Assembly: GCA_009363875.1 (NCBI GenBank) | Contig: CM018682.1 | Coordinates: 57,000,031-57,064,030 of the forward strand | Origin: Mikania micrantha | Lineage: Eukaryota > Streptophyta > Magnoliopsida > Asterales > Asteraceae | Reading direction: 5' to 3' | Length of the DNA stretch: 64,000 nt | Part shown: positions 22,093 to 31,757 of the stretch, piece by piece | Numbering within the stretch: position 1 is the first letter of the stretch | Layout: every line of letters begins with the position of its first letter | Notes under the pieces: model-generated | What the model saw: the letters and a program-made list of their open reading frames with translations, nothing else | Told to the model about the DNA's origin: nothing | Databases searched by the model: none | Position numbers and translations under genes: made by a program

Positions 22093-25000
22093 GCCCCAAA
22101 AGCTGGAGTAAACAGCAATTGGATCGTTGATAGTGGGGCTTCCAGACACATGACTGGTGATATTTCTTTACTCACCAATGTGAACTCAGTTCGAGGTGGC
22201 TATGTAGCTTTTGCTGGAGACAAGGGTGGTTTTATTACAGGAGAGGGAATCTTGACAAATGGACAGGTTTCGTTCGATAATGTCAGATATGTCAAACAGT
22301 TGGAAAACAACCTCCTGTCAGTCTCTCAGATTTGTGACAAAGAGTACAAGGTTCTGTTTGATGACTCAAAGTGTTATATTCTCAAGCAAGGTGTGCAGAT
22401 ACCTGAAGATTGGATTTTAATGTCTGCTCCAAGAAAACAAGACTTGTATGTTCTCAATATGGCTACAGCTTCAACTACATCCTCCACAGCTTCATGTTTT
22501 ATGACAAAGGCAACTGAAAAAGATTCAATCCTTTGGCATAAGAGGATGGGCCATTTGAGTTTACGCAAGATGAATCATCTGGTACACAACAGTTTGGTTG
22601 AGGGAGTTAGCTTGAAAAATTTTAAGCTGTCTGATATCTGTGTTTCATGCAAGAAAGGAAAGCAGTCTAAGCAGTCTCATAAGCTGAAAAAGTATCATTC
22701 AATCAATGTTCCTCTTGAGCTTCTCCACATGGATTTGTTTGGTCCAGTAAATCGGAAGAGTATAGCTGGAGATCAATACTGCCTGGTTATCACTGATGAA
22801 TACTCCAGATACTCTTGGGTCTTCTTTTTGAAGGAGAAATCAGAAACGTTTGATTGCATTCAAGTTTTGGTTACCAAACTTGAATCGCTCTATAAGCTCA
22901 AGATTCGTCAGTTTCGAACTGATAATGGAACCGAGTTCAAAAATCACAACATGGAGAATTTCTGTAATGCTAGAGGCATCGTGCAACAGTTTAGTGCTCC
23001 ATATGTTCCACAGATGAATGGTGTTGCTGAACGAAAGAATAGGACATTGATTGAGGCTGCTAGAACTATGCTTGCTGATTCTTCTCTACCGGTTCAATTT
23101 TGGAATGAAGCTGTTGCCAATGCTTGTTACACATTGAACCGGGTTCTTATTGTGAAGAGACATGGGAAAACTTGCTTTGAACTGCTCCATAACCGAAAGC
23201 CAAATCTTAAGTATCTAGAACCATTTGGTGCTCCATGCACCATGCTTAAGAAACATGAGCAAGGCAAGTTCAATGAAAAGGTGGAAGAAGGGTACTTTCT
23301 TGGGTATAGCACTCCAAATAAACGAGTTTACAACATTGCAACTCATAATGTGGAGGAGTGGTACCACGTGGATGTTCAAAAGTATACAATGCCCCCACCT
23401 GGAAAAGGGACAGATTGGATGTTTGACTATTCCAGTCTTTTAGAATCATTCAATATGCCCCCCATGTACTCCGATGAAGATGTAGCTGTTCAGATGTTGT
23501 ATGATGTGCAGAATGCACCCGATGCTACTTTTCAACCTACATCTACATCTGGTCCCTCTACACAGGTAAATGATGACAGCTCAGACACAGATGACAATCC
23601 CCCAGCTGCTCCTGAACCAGTTGTTGATAATCTTGTACCTGATCTTGAGGACTTGAATTTGAATAACTTAGATCCTGAGGTTGAGGTTCCTGCTCATCCT
23701 GTTGGAAGAATTAATCGAATTCATCCTCAAGACAACATTATAGGGAGTCCGTTAGATGGATTAAAGACTCGAAGTCAAATTTCTTCAGGTGGTCTTGCAG
23801 ACATTCTTGATTTTGCAGATGTAAGCTTTTGTGCTCATTCCTACTTTATATCTCAAGTGGAACCGCGTACCGTCACTGAAGCCCTCAAAGAAGAATCATG
23901 GGTAGACGCCATGCAAGAGGAACTGTTGCAGTTCAAGAAGTTAGGGGTCTGGCAACTAGTTGATAAACCCAAAGGTGCAAAAGTCATTGGCACCAGATGG
24001 GTTCTTCGTTGCAAAAAGGATGATCACGGGATAATCGTGAGAAACAAGGCTCGTCTGGTGGTTCAAGGATTCAGACAGATAGAGGGATTGGATTATAATG
24101 AGGTGTTTGCTCCGGTCGCTCGACTAGAAGCCATTCGTATCTTTCTGGCTTATGCATCCTTCAAAAGGTTCAAGGTTTATCAAATGGATGTAAAGAGCGC
24201 GTTCCTTCACGGGGTTATCAGTGAAACAGTGTATGTCAATCAACCTCCTGGATTTGAAGATCCATTGCATCGTGATAAAGTCTACAAGCTAGACAAAGCG
24301 TTGTATGGATTGCATCAGGCTCCGAGAGCGTGGTACGAGACACTTTCCACTCACCTTTTGAACAACGGGTTCAGAAGAGGTGTCATTGACTGCACTTTAT
24401 TCATCCGTGAGAAGGACAGTGATTTACTCTTGGTACAAGTGTATGTGGATGATATAATTTTTGGATCCACAAATGATAATCTGTGCAAGGAATTTGAGAC
24501 AGTTATGAAAGAAAAATTTGAAATGAGTTCGATGGGAGAGATGAAGTTTTTCTTGGGTTTACAGGTGGATCAGTCTGAGGCAGGGATTTTTATTCATCAA
24601 ACCAAATACGTTGGTGACATTCTGAGCCGGTTCAGTATGTCTGATGCGAAGTCTGCTGGTACCCCACTGGCGATTAATCACGGGATTACTCCAGATGAAA
24701 AGGGGGAGTTAATTGATGCCACTCTGTATCGGGGAATGATCGGATCTCTCATGTATCTCACTGCCTCTCGGCCAGATATCATGTTTGCCACTTGCTTGTG
24801 TGCACGGTATCAATCCAAACCAAGAGTATCTCACCTGATTGCTGTCAAAAGGATTATGCGTTATCTGAAGGGTACACCGGAACTTGGATTATGGTACCCT
24901 AATGATGATAACTTTGATCTTACTGCATATAGTGATTCAGATTATGGTGGATGTAAAAGAGATTTCAAGTCAACATCTGCGGGATGTCAGTTCTTTGGAA

Positions 25001-25416
25001 ACCGATTGGTCACCTGGCAGTGCAAGAAGCAGACGTCGGTGTCTACTTCAACCTGTGAAGCTGAATATATTGCTGCTGCAAGTTGCTGTTCTCAAATCAT
25101 CTGGATTCAACAGCAACTCAGGGACTATGGGTTACATTTTTCTAACACTCCTATCTATGTTGATAACACTGCCGCCATAGCTGTCACTAAAAATCCAGTG
25201 CAGCATTCCAAAACCAAACACATCGACATAAAATATCACTTCATACGTGATTGTTTTGAGAAGAAATTAATCGATGTTGTTAAAATTCACACCGATCACC
25301 AGAAAGCCGATCTTTTCACAAAAGCTTTTGATAAACCCAGATTTTTATATCTGTTATCGGCTAATGGTGTTTTTCAAAAGGATGAAGTTCAATCCTCATC
25401 TGAGTCTAACAAATGA
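22090..25416 (+). CDS. Copia element 1 pol polyprotein, intact
   Basis: Uninterrupted frame of about 1109 codons with no ATG before the protease, so it must be made as a fusion or from a processed RNA. Domains in order: protease with DSGASRHMTGD (DSG at 22129-22137), GAG-pre-integrase with WHKRMGHLS and CVSCKKGKQ (HHCC zinc site, near 22530-22660), integrase core with catalytic aspartates at 22732 and 22921 and glutamate at 23029 (35 residues between the last two), reverse transcriptase (MQEELLQFKKLGVW near 23910; catalytic YVDD at 24442), and RNase H (YSDSDYGG near 24930, CEAEYIAAA near 25060, KTKHIDIKYHFIRDC near 25210). Integrase before RT is the copia order. All catalytic residues are present. 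Stop TGA at 25414-25416. Confidence 0.95.
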   Translation, partial: VAPKAGVNSNWIVDSGASRHMTGDISLLTNVNSVRGGYVAFAGDKGGFITGEGILTNGQVSFDNVRYVKQLENNLLSVSQICDKEYKVLFDDSKCYILKQGVQIPEDWILMSAPRKQDLYVLNMATASTTSSTASCFMTKATEKDSILWHKRMGHLSLRKMNHLVHNSLVEGVSLKNFKLSDICVSCKKGKQSKQSHKLKKYHSINVPLELLHMDLFGPVNRKSIAGDQYCLVITDEYSRYSWVFFLKEKSETFDCIQVLVTKLESLYKLKIRQFRTDNGTEFKNHNMENFCNARGIVQQFSAPYVPQMNGVAERKNRTLIEAARTMLADSSLPVQFWNEAVANACYTLNRVLIVKRHGKTCFELLHNRKPNLKYLEPFGAPCTMLKKHEQGKFNEKVEEGYFLGYSTPNKRVYNIATHNVEEWYHVDVQKYTMPPPGKGTDWMFDYSSLLESFNMPPMYSDEDVAVQMLYDVQNAPDATFQPTSTSGPSTQVNDDSSDTDDNPPAAPEPVVDNLVPDLEDLNLNNLDPEVEVPAHPVGRINRIHPQDNIIGSPLDGLKTRSQISSGGLADILDFADVSFCAHSYFISQVEPRTVTEALKEESWVDAMQEELLQFKKLGVWQLVDKPKGAKVIGTRWVLRCKKDDHGIIVRNKARLVVQGFRQIEGLDYNEVFAPVARLEAIRIFLAYASFKRFKVYQMDVKSAFLHGVISETVYVNQPPGFEDPLHRDKVYKLDKALYGLHQAPRAWYETLSTHLLNNGFRRGVIDCTLFIREKDSDLLLVQVYVDDIIFGSTNDNLCKEFETVMKEKFEMSSMGEMKFFLGLQVDQSEAGIFIHQTKYVGDILSRFSMSDAKSAGTPLAINHGITPDEKGELIDATLYRGMIGSLMYLTASRPDIMFATCLCARYQSKPRVSHLIAVKRIMRYLKGTPELGLWYPNDDNFDLTAYSDSDYGGCKRDFKSTSAGCQFFGNRLVTWQCKKQTSVSTSTCEAEYIAAASCCSQIIWIQQQLRDYGLHFSNTPIYVDNTAAIAVTKNPVQHSKTKHIDIKYHFIRDCFEKKLIDVVKIHTDHQKADLFTKAFDKPRFLYLLSANGVFQKDEVQSSSESNK

Positions 25417-25528
25417 TCATCACTTTCATTAGATAGTTTTTTTATTATTTTTTAGTATTTTCATTTTATCTTGTACAGTTCTCTTTTCTCAACAAAAACA
25501 CAAAAAGATTTTCTATTTTTAGGTTTTT

Positions 25529-25538
25529 AGGGGGAGAT
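25529..25538 (+). other. Internal polypurine-like tract
   Basis: AGGGGGAGAT preceded by a T-rich run, 110 bases after the pol stop, exactly where copia elements without a third ORF keep their polypurine tract. The working tract should be the one at 31091-31103, next to the 3' LTR. Confidence 0.5.
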
Positions 25539-25543
25539 ATTCT

Positions 25544-25623
25544 AATTTGAAAAACCAAAAACAATAGAAAATTTGAAAAACCAAAAACAATAGAAAATTT
25601 GAAAAATCAAAAACAATAGAAAA
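25544..25623 (+). repeat. Tandem repeat, about 26 bp, 3 copies
   Basis: AATTTGAAAAACCAAAAACA followed by ATAGAA, repeated three times with one substitution in the third copy. Confidence 0.88.
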
Positions 25624-25892
25624 ATTAAAAATGAAACAGTTCTGTTTAATGATATAGCACATTGATTTCATTATGTCATAGAAGCAGAAATGAATGCATG
25701 AGCTAAAATCATAAGGAAATGATGATGGGATGTACTGATAGGCTGACTATACAAAATAAATAAATGACTTATGAGAACTTAGAAAGTTTGACTTGTGGGA
25801 TCCATTTTATTAAGGCTTTTGAGTGAAAAATGGTTCTTGACTCAAATCAAGCATACACCTGTCATCATGAAATCAAATGAGGTTTCATTCAA

Positions 25893-26038
25893 AGAAAAAT
25901 CAAACACAAGCTGGTATTAAGCTTGGTAAAGAAAAATCAAAGACAAGCTGGTATTAAGCTTGGTAAAGAAAAATCAAAGACAAGCTGGTATTAAGCTTGG
26001 TAAAGAAAATCTAATGCAAGCTGGTATTAAGCTTGAGA
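25893..26038 (+). repeat. Tandem repeat, 37 bp, 4 copies
   Basis: Units start AGAAAAATCAAA at 25893, 25930, 25967 and 26004 and share CAAGCTGGTATTAAGCTTG. The fourth unit is diverged. Confidence 0.92.
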
Positions 26039-26664
26039 AAAACTTAAACAAATAAAGTTCGATTCCATACATGTGCCATATTGCTGGGACGGACCTAGCT
26101 GAAGCCATCCATGTGGATAGAACAAGAAAAATCCAAAAAGATAATAAATGATTGAATCTTATTGAATTCATGATGACTGGTATTAAGATATGCTGAAATG
26201 AGTTATGAACTGATTTTGATCTTAATTGATGAAATGAATTGGAGAACATAGTCAGAAAATATGAGTGATCATTTAGTTTGTTTGAAGAGTTATGTATTGA
26301 TCAGTTTAAAATTGGACAAATATATCAGTAATCGTGTCAAAATGAAATTGTGATTGAAGTGAAGCATTCATTAAAGGTTATATGATGTAATCAGAGATTT
26401 GTGTTATTTTATTAACGGGCTTTTCACAAAAATATGTGTTTACTTGTGTTTACTTGCTTTTAATTTATGTTTGTACAGTTGTTTGGTTGTTTCAGAAAAT
26501 TACAAAAAGATTTTCTATTTTCAATTTTATTTTAGATGATCATTTGTAGATTCGGATGCCTGTCATATCTGAATCCTGAACCAACTAGACATATCTTCAT
26601 AATTGGTTAAATTTTGGTGCACAAAATGTCAAATCTTTGAAATTTTGGAGTTTTGGAGAAGTCC

Positions 26665-26995
26665 ATATCTCATTCGTGCGAATGAGAGGCAGAATGGACT
26701 CATTCGGCCGAATGAGAATGAGTCATTCGACCAAATAAGCTTCTCAGAATGAACTTCATTCGACGAATGAAGAGTGTCGAATGTATCATTCGACATTCTC
26801 ATTCGGCGAATGAACATCACCGATTGACTCATTCGCCACATTCATTCGGCGAATGAAACAGAAACTTTGTGACCTTTCGCCTAGCTCATTCGGCGAATGA
26901 GTACACAGTATATAACTGTGTTTCGGCCGAATGAGAGTCATTCGACCATTTCCTCTTTCGTGATATCAGATTAAACCTCATTCGGCGAATCACAC
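26665..26995. repeat. CATTCGGCGAATG palindrome cluster, third region
   Basis: About ten copies of CATTCGGC/GCGAATGA, many in opposed pairs, matching those in the LTR (18050-18215) and leader (18800-19105). A fourth group is at 27305-27475. Confidence 0.85.
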
Positions 26996-27556
26996 AAAGT
27001 GCACTCCTACCTGATTTTCTTTGATTGATATTGATCCTGCTTCTGATAATCTGTTTCTACTTCTTCTCAGGTATATGGAGATCAATTTTCAGCCAATTCC
27101 ATCCACGAAATCATGTCAAACAGATTAGCATTTAGGGTTTTTAGGGTTTTGAAATTCGCCCAACAAATAAACTGTTAAGATGGATCTTAAACCCAAAATG
27201 TCATGTATTAAAATTGCTAATCGGTCGTTTCTGAGGGTTGTTTAACAGGTTTTTGGGATTGATTTGAGATTTTGAACAAAGGGATTTTGAACTCAGTGAT
27301 ACTGCCGAATGTCGTCATTCGGCGAATGACTCATTCGGCGAATGAACCTCATTCGACGGATGGATCATTCGGCGAATGACCAGTCATACTCAAGTTTCAT
27401 TCGACGAATGAGAGTCATTCGACGAATGAGCCTCATTCGACAGATAACTCATTCGGCGAATGGACTCATTCGGCATATCAGAAAAACAGTTAATCTGATT
27501 TTTTGTTAAATCTCATTGTTTTAGCGATTGTCTTGTACTGACATTTGTATTTCTTG

Positions 27557-27566
27557 TATTGTGCAG
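27557..27566 (+). promoter_or_regulatory. Splice-acceptor-like TATTGTGCAG before the third ORF
   Basis: TTTGTATTTCTTGTATTGTGCAG ends one base before the ATG of the third ORF (exceeding pyrimidine content of flanks). The last ten bases equal 22080-22089 before pol. A good match to a plant 3' splice site; suggests the ORF is read from a spliced subgenomic RNA (inference). Confidence 0.55.
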
Positions 27567-27567
27567 T

Positions 27568-30500
27568 ATGGCAGGATACAAATCAGTTCCGAAGCATAAC
27601 ATCTGTGCCCATCTTGATCTGACGACTCCGAACGCGAAGAACTACACAGATATTATTACATTCTTGAGGCGTTCCAGGATATTCACTGCCATATCGACAG
27701 TCCATGTGCCCTATTTATCACATCAGCAGGATTTCTGGACATCAGCTGATATTGATTGTGAGGCCGAGCCTACAGTCATTAGGGGCAAGGTCAGGGGTCA
27801 TGATGTTGTGGTGTCTGCTGAGCACATACGGAGGGTTTGTGGTTTTCAGGACTCTCCAGATCATCCTGTTCTACTTGACAGATTCTTAGTCCGTGGATGT
27901 TTCCTCCGATGCAAGTACGAGGGAGACATTGGAGCCGGGATTCTGAACAAAGCGTTCATGTCCCCGCAGTTCAAGTACTTGGCTCATGTACTTGTTCACT
28001 GCCTTGGCTCAAGGAGAGGAGGTTTTGATGATATGCGCGAAACCATTCAGTGCGCATTTGCTGCCTTGGTGCTCAACAAACCATTCAACTTCTCCGAGAT
28101 GGTTTTTCTGCACATGAAGGAGAATGTGGGGCTAAAGGGTGACAAGAAGTTCCTGATGTACCCTCGATTCATACAGCAGATCATTGATGCACAGATTCCA
28201 GATCTTCCAAAGCTTAATGCCGACATCATTAGATTGGAGCACATGAATGACATAACTCTCAACAGAGTTTTGTCATACAGAGGGAAGGAGAGGAAGCCCA
28301 CCACTAGATCCCTATTTGGTCACCTCTCTCGACCCGATTACAGGGCTCCGGCTGGAAGAAGATGGAGACACGATGACTCCGACTCAGATGTGGAGGATAT
28401 TGTAGTTCCGGCTGGTGATGATGATAGTGATAGTGAGGATGGAGATGGTGATGCAGGCCCGAGTGGTGCTGGTGTTGATGTGAGCACAGTGGAGGTGAGT
28501 ACTGTTGCTGTTGAGAGTTCAGAGGCTGGTGAGATGACATCATTACACATAACCACTGCTGCTTCAGAGAGCATGGTTGATGTTACTGTTTCTGGTGCTG
28601 GTGGTGATGTTGCTGTGTCAACAGCTCAGGAGGAGGATGTGGACATCGATTCACTGATGGATTTGGACTTCTTGACTACTACTACATCCTCAGTGACTGT
28701 TCCTCTCGATGTTTCAGTTCCACATTCCTCAGGTGGTGGTGATGAGTCAGAAGACTCGAGTGAAGATGAAGGTGTAGCAGTTGAAGGTGATGAAGACAGT
28801 TCTGATTCTGAAGAGACTCATGATGATGAGTTTGAGAAAGTGGATGAGGGTGGAAGAGTGGAGATGAGGAAGAGAAAGAGGACAGATGATGATTTGGAGG
28901 ATATTACTGATACGATATTTATTCCGGAGTTTGACATTTCTCCCCCTCCTAGGTCATCTGCTCCTGCTTCTACAGCAGTGATTGTTTCTGCTGGACAGCC
29001 CACCTCATCCAGAGCTGGTAGGGGAAAGAGATCCCGATTCTCTTTCCAAAGGAGGTCAGAACTAACATCAGCTGCTACAACTACTGTCACATCAGTAGCA
29101 GCTGTGTTAGTTTCTTCACTGACGAGGACAAGGGCCATTCACACTCAGGTTACTACTGCCCCTCTGTCCACTCCTTTTGTTCGCGAGCCGGTGTATGTTA
29201 CTGCTTCCTCTGGCCCTTCCACAGTCCGTGCTGATGTTCATATACCTACTGTTTCAGTTGTGGATCAGCTTAGCACACTGAACAGTATGGTCTTGAGACT
29301 GATGGAAAGGAGCATGGAGCAAGAGAAGAAGAACCAGGAGCAAGAGCTGGTTATTGCTCAGCTTACAAGGAGGATCGAAGAGCAGGATACTCTGCTTCTT
29401 CAAGCAGCAGACCAGAGGGCCGATTTGAGGGCCAGGTCTGCTCAACAGGAGGAGCAGCTCCTAAAGTACGTCGATGAGCACAACCAGCTGGCTTTGACAG
29501 CCTCTGGTTTCAATGATAGGATCCTTCAGCTCGAGGCTGAGAATGCTCGCCTTGCTGAACTTGTCGAGAGTTCCAAGGAAGGCACTCCTAGGCTTGAAGG
29601 CTCTGCTGCTCCTTCCGATGATTCAGACAAAGAAGTAGATGAAGACGAAGAAGAAGAGTCTGATGAGGAACAGGTTGACTATGAAGACTCAGACAAAGAC
29701 GATGAGTCTGATGATGATGATGATCATGATGATGAGGCCAAGGACGGATCTGGGAATGGGTCTTCTGGTTCATCGAGTACTGATGATGATGACGATGATG
29801 ACCAGGCCCATCCCTCATCAGAGATTCGATCCAAGAAAGCCAATGATAAGAAGAAAGCCTCTGCTCCACCTCCTCCTGCACAGACAGATGAACCCAAAGC
29901 GGCCGAGGAAGTAGAAGCTGTGCCGTTGAGACGTCAGCTAGATAAGACGTTGACTATGATCTTGGACGCTCAGGGCATTATACAGCACTCAGTGAGCTAC
30001 GACAAGGAGGAGGGTGAGATCATACATTGCTTATCTAAGGAGCAGATAGCCGAGCTGTTCAGGTTGAATCCTGACGAGGTGGTCACTGATGACACCTCTG
30101 TACCCAGTACTGAAGAGCCCGAACCAGAACTCTTTGATGATGTAGATGATGTCATTCTGGAAGACATCACCGATGAAGAATACCCGAAGTATACATCGGC
30201 TGAAGACGAGCTGCCTACATTCACTGAGCCATTTGATCAGGAAACAGAGGATCTCTTGGTCAGATATCTTGAAGAGCAAGTAGAGGCAAGCAAGGCTGAA
30301 GCTGATGATCTAAAGAAAAGAAAAGAGGAATGGGCTGCATACTGGGAGGTATTGAAGAAACAAAGCACAGAGAAGATGCCAGCCACGCACAAGAAAGTTT
30401 ACAGGACCAAAGGCTATAAAGCTGGAGGCCAGATACTTAGCTGGGCATACTTCCATGATCTTGGGTGCTATGCAGTGAAGAGGGAGAAAGGGATCGACTA

Positions 30501-31083
30501 CTTCAAACACCCACATGATTTCAAGACGTTGCCTGGATTCGAAGTCAATCAGCTAGCACGTCTGAACATGCTATACAGTGGTGACTCTGGGATGTCTGCT
30601 TGGTTTTCTCGACAAATCAAGTACGAATACCGGAAAAGATGGGTGAACTTTCAGCCACAGCAACCAGAGAGGTACTACTTGCCAGAGATAGATGGGGATA
30701 CCCGGAAGCATAAAGTGATCCTGAAGTGGCTTCCCCCTAAAGTCTTGAAGAAGATTCCCCTGCGGAAGATGCGACAAGACTTTATGGATGGCTTCCGATG
30801 GTGGTATTATGATGGGCGCACAGGTGAGGCTGTGATAGTTTTGTGCAAAGACAAACAGTGGGAGACTGTTAGGATCTTTGATCCTATGTGGCTGACTAAC
30901 TTGTCTCACAAGGATGTTCAAGCTTTGTTCAGAAACCAGATTTTCTTCAACGTTCCAGACATGGTGCAAGCTTTGCAATTTATGAGAGTGATCCGTCTCT
31001 GCAGCATTTTCAAGATCCACGCTGGAGCAGACTGGAAAGCTATTTCAGAAAAGTATTTCAAGAAAGACACTTCCAAGAGTTGA
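27568..31083 (+). CDS. Third ORF of copia element 1 (Sirevirus extra ORF, 1171 residues)
   Basis: One intact ORF from ATG 27568 to TGA 31081-31083. Function unknown. Residues about 1-235 form a globular domain (LTTPNAKNYTDIITFLRRS, then a stretch with FLMYPRFIQQIID) that resembles extra ORFs of Sirevirus-like copia elements I know from Asteraceae. Residues 235-560 are low-complexity, Ser/Val/Asp/Glu-rich, with basic clusters MRKRKR and GRGKRSRF that look like nuclear localisation signals. Residues about 570-675 are a heptad-like coiled coil (MVLRLMERSMEQEKKNQEQE onward). A very acidic tract follows (about 690-750), then a charged region and a C-terminal globular domain rich in W and Y (about 930-1165). 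I see no signal peptide, membrane span or fusion peptide, so an envelope role is doubtful. It may act in the nucleus, for example in integration targeting or silencing evasion (speculation). Confidence 0.85.
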   Translation: MAGYKSVPKHNICAHLDLTTPNAKNYTDIITFLRRSRIFTAISTVHVPYLSHQQDFWTSADIDCEAEPTVIRGKVRGHDVVVSAEHIRRVCGFQDSPDHPVLLDRFLVRGCFLRCKYEGDIGAGILNKAFMSPQFKYLAHVLVHCLGSRRGGFDDMRETIQCAFAALVLNKPFNFSEMVFLHMKENVGLKGDKKFLMYPRFIQQIIDAQIPDLPKLNADIIRLEHMNDITLNRVLSYRGKERKPTTRSLFGHLSRPDYRAPAGRRWRHDDSDSDVEDIVVPAGDDDSDSEDGDGDAGPSGAGVDVSTVEVSTVAVESSEAGEMTSLHITTAASESMVDVTVSGAGGDVAVSTAQEEDVDIDSLMDLDFLTTTTSSVTVPLDVSVPHSSGGGDESEDSSEDEGVAVEGDEDSSDSEETHDDEFEKVDEGGRVEMRKRKRTDDDLEDITDTIFIPEFDISPPPRSSAPASTAVIVSAGQPTSSRAGRGKRSRFSFQRRSELTSAATTTVTSVAAVLVSSLTRTRAIHTQVTTAPLSTPFVREPVYVTASSGPSTVRADVHIPTVSVVDQLSTLNSMVLRLMERSMEQEKKNQEQELVIAQLTRRIEEQDTLLLQAADQRADLRARSAQQEEQLLKYVDEHNQLALTASGFNDRILQLEAENARLAELVESSKEGTPRLEGSAAPSDDSDKEVDEDEEEESDEEQVDYEDSDKDDESDDDDDHDDEAKDGSGNGSSGSSSTDDDDDDDQAHPSSEIRSKKANDKKKASAPPPPAQTDEPKAAEEVEAVPLRRQLDKTLTMILDAQGIIQHSVSYDKEEGEIIHCLSKEQIAELFRLNPDEVVTDDTSVPSTEEPEPELFDDVDDVILEDITDEEYPKYTSAEDELPTFTEPFDQETEDLLVRYLEEQVEASKAEADDLKKRKEEWAAYWEVLKKQSTEKMPATHKKVYRTKGYKAGGQILSWAYFHDLGCYAVKREKGIDYFKHPHDFKTLPGFEVNQLARLNMLYSGDSGMSAWFSRQIKYEYRKRWVNFQPQQPERYYLPEIDGDTRKHKVILKWLPPKVLKKIPLRKMRQDFMDGFRWWYYDGRTGEAVIVLCKDKQWETVRIFDPMWLTNLSHKDVQALFRNQIFFNVPDMVQALQFMRVIRLCSIFKIHAGADWKAISEKYFKKDTSKS

Positions 31084-31090
31084 ACTAGGT

Positions 31091-31103
31091 CCAAGGGGGA
31101 GTT
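31091..31103 (+). other. Polypurine tract of copia element 1
   Basis: CCAAGGGGGAGTT directly before the 3' LTR start TGTTGATG, eight bases after the third ORF's stop. Confidence 0.85.
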
Positions 31104-31752
31104 TGTTGATGCATGTTTATTGTCCCTAGTTCAGTTTTGTAACTCTTATCATGTAAATGTTCAAAGTATTAATGGAAGTTGTCTTTATATCTATTTCATA
31201 ATGTTTATTTCTATTGATTATTGTCTACTAATGTTTATCTAGTTGTTTGATTTGATTATAAACTGTTTGAGTATGAAGTACTCTCATTCGGCCGAATGAC
31301 TCTAGAATGAAGTCATTCGGCGAATGAAGGTTATAGCGAATGTCTGAGTTCCGAATGAGTCATTCGCCGAATGACTCATTCGAATGTCTGCTCATTCGAG
31401 CTTAGTCATTCGCCGAATGAGCTGCTTCGGCCACTCATTCGGCCGAATGACTACAGCCTATATATAGATGTTCAAATCATTTTCAAACCTAACTTTCCAG
31501 AGCCCTCCTTCTTCCCTAGCACTCCAGTGTCAAAACCCTTGAAGATTTGAGCGGTTCTTGATCATCCAAGTTCGATTCTCAACCCGTGGTGTTCGATTGT
31601 TGCTTCCAAGTCGTTTCTACATCCTCGGATCACCACGGTTTCTGTTGGTTTCGATTGGAAAACCCTGGAATAGGATTCCACACTATCCCAGAGGTTCTCG
31701 AGTAGTTTTTCATTGGATTCGGATTGTTTCCGAGCTCCCAATCGGTCCAACA
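31104..31752 (+). repeat. 3' LTR of copia element 1, 649 bp
   Basis: Same length as the 5' LTR; two substitutions only (near 31680 and at 31740, A where the 5' LTR has G). TATA at 31459-31466. Ends GGTCCAACA at 31752. Confidence 0.96.
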
Positions 31753-31757
31753 CGCGT
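31753..31757. other. Target duplication CGCGT (right) of copia element 1
   Basis: Matches 17868-17872 exactly; the interrupted solo LTR continues directly after it. Confidence 0.95.

Larger units (their letters stand above)
25417..27567 (+). other. Inter-ORF region of copia element 1
   Basis: 2.15 kb without a recognisable gene, between pol and the third ORF. It holds a polypurine-like AGGGGGAGAT (25529-25538), an array of about 26 bases (25544-25623), a 37-bp array (25893-26038), two clusters of CATTCGGCGAATG palindromes (26665-26995 and 27305-27475), a CAG|GTATAT site after a pyrimidine tract at 27070/27071, and the acceptor-like TTGTATTGTGCAG just before the third ORF. Confidence 0.8.
17873..31752 (+). 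mobile_element. Copia element 1, Sirevirus-like, near intact, 13.9 kb
   Basis: A complete Ty1/copia element: two 649-bp LTRs (17873-18521 and 31104-31752) differing at only two positions, primer site, leader, gag, pol with integrase before RT (copia order), a 2.1 kb inter-ORF region, a large third ORF, polypurine tract and CGCGT target duplications. Two zinc knuckles in a long gag, the integrase-RT layout and an extra ORF after pol place it with Sireviruses (Maximus/SIRE). LTR divergence of 2/649 means a very recent insertion, on the order of 0.1 million years at a rate of about 1e-8 per site per year (inference). Confidence 0.96.

Noticed and set aside
28304..29914. Minus-strand and alternate-frame ORFs under the acidic region
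   Set aside because: Shadows of the repetitive GAT/GAC codons of the third ORF.
27568..31083. Third ORF as an envelope glycoprotein
   Set aside because: No signal peptide, membrane span or furin-like site; mostly acidic and coiled-coil.
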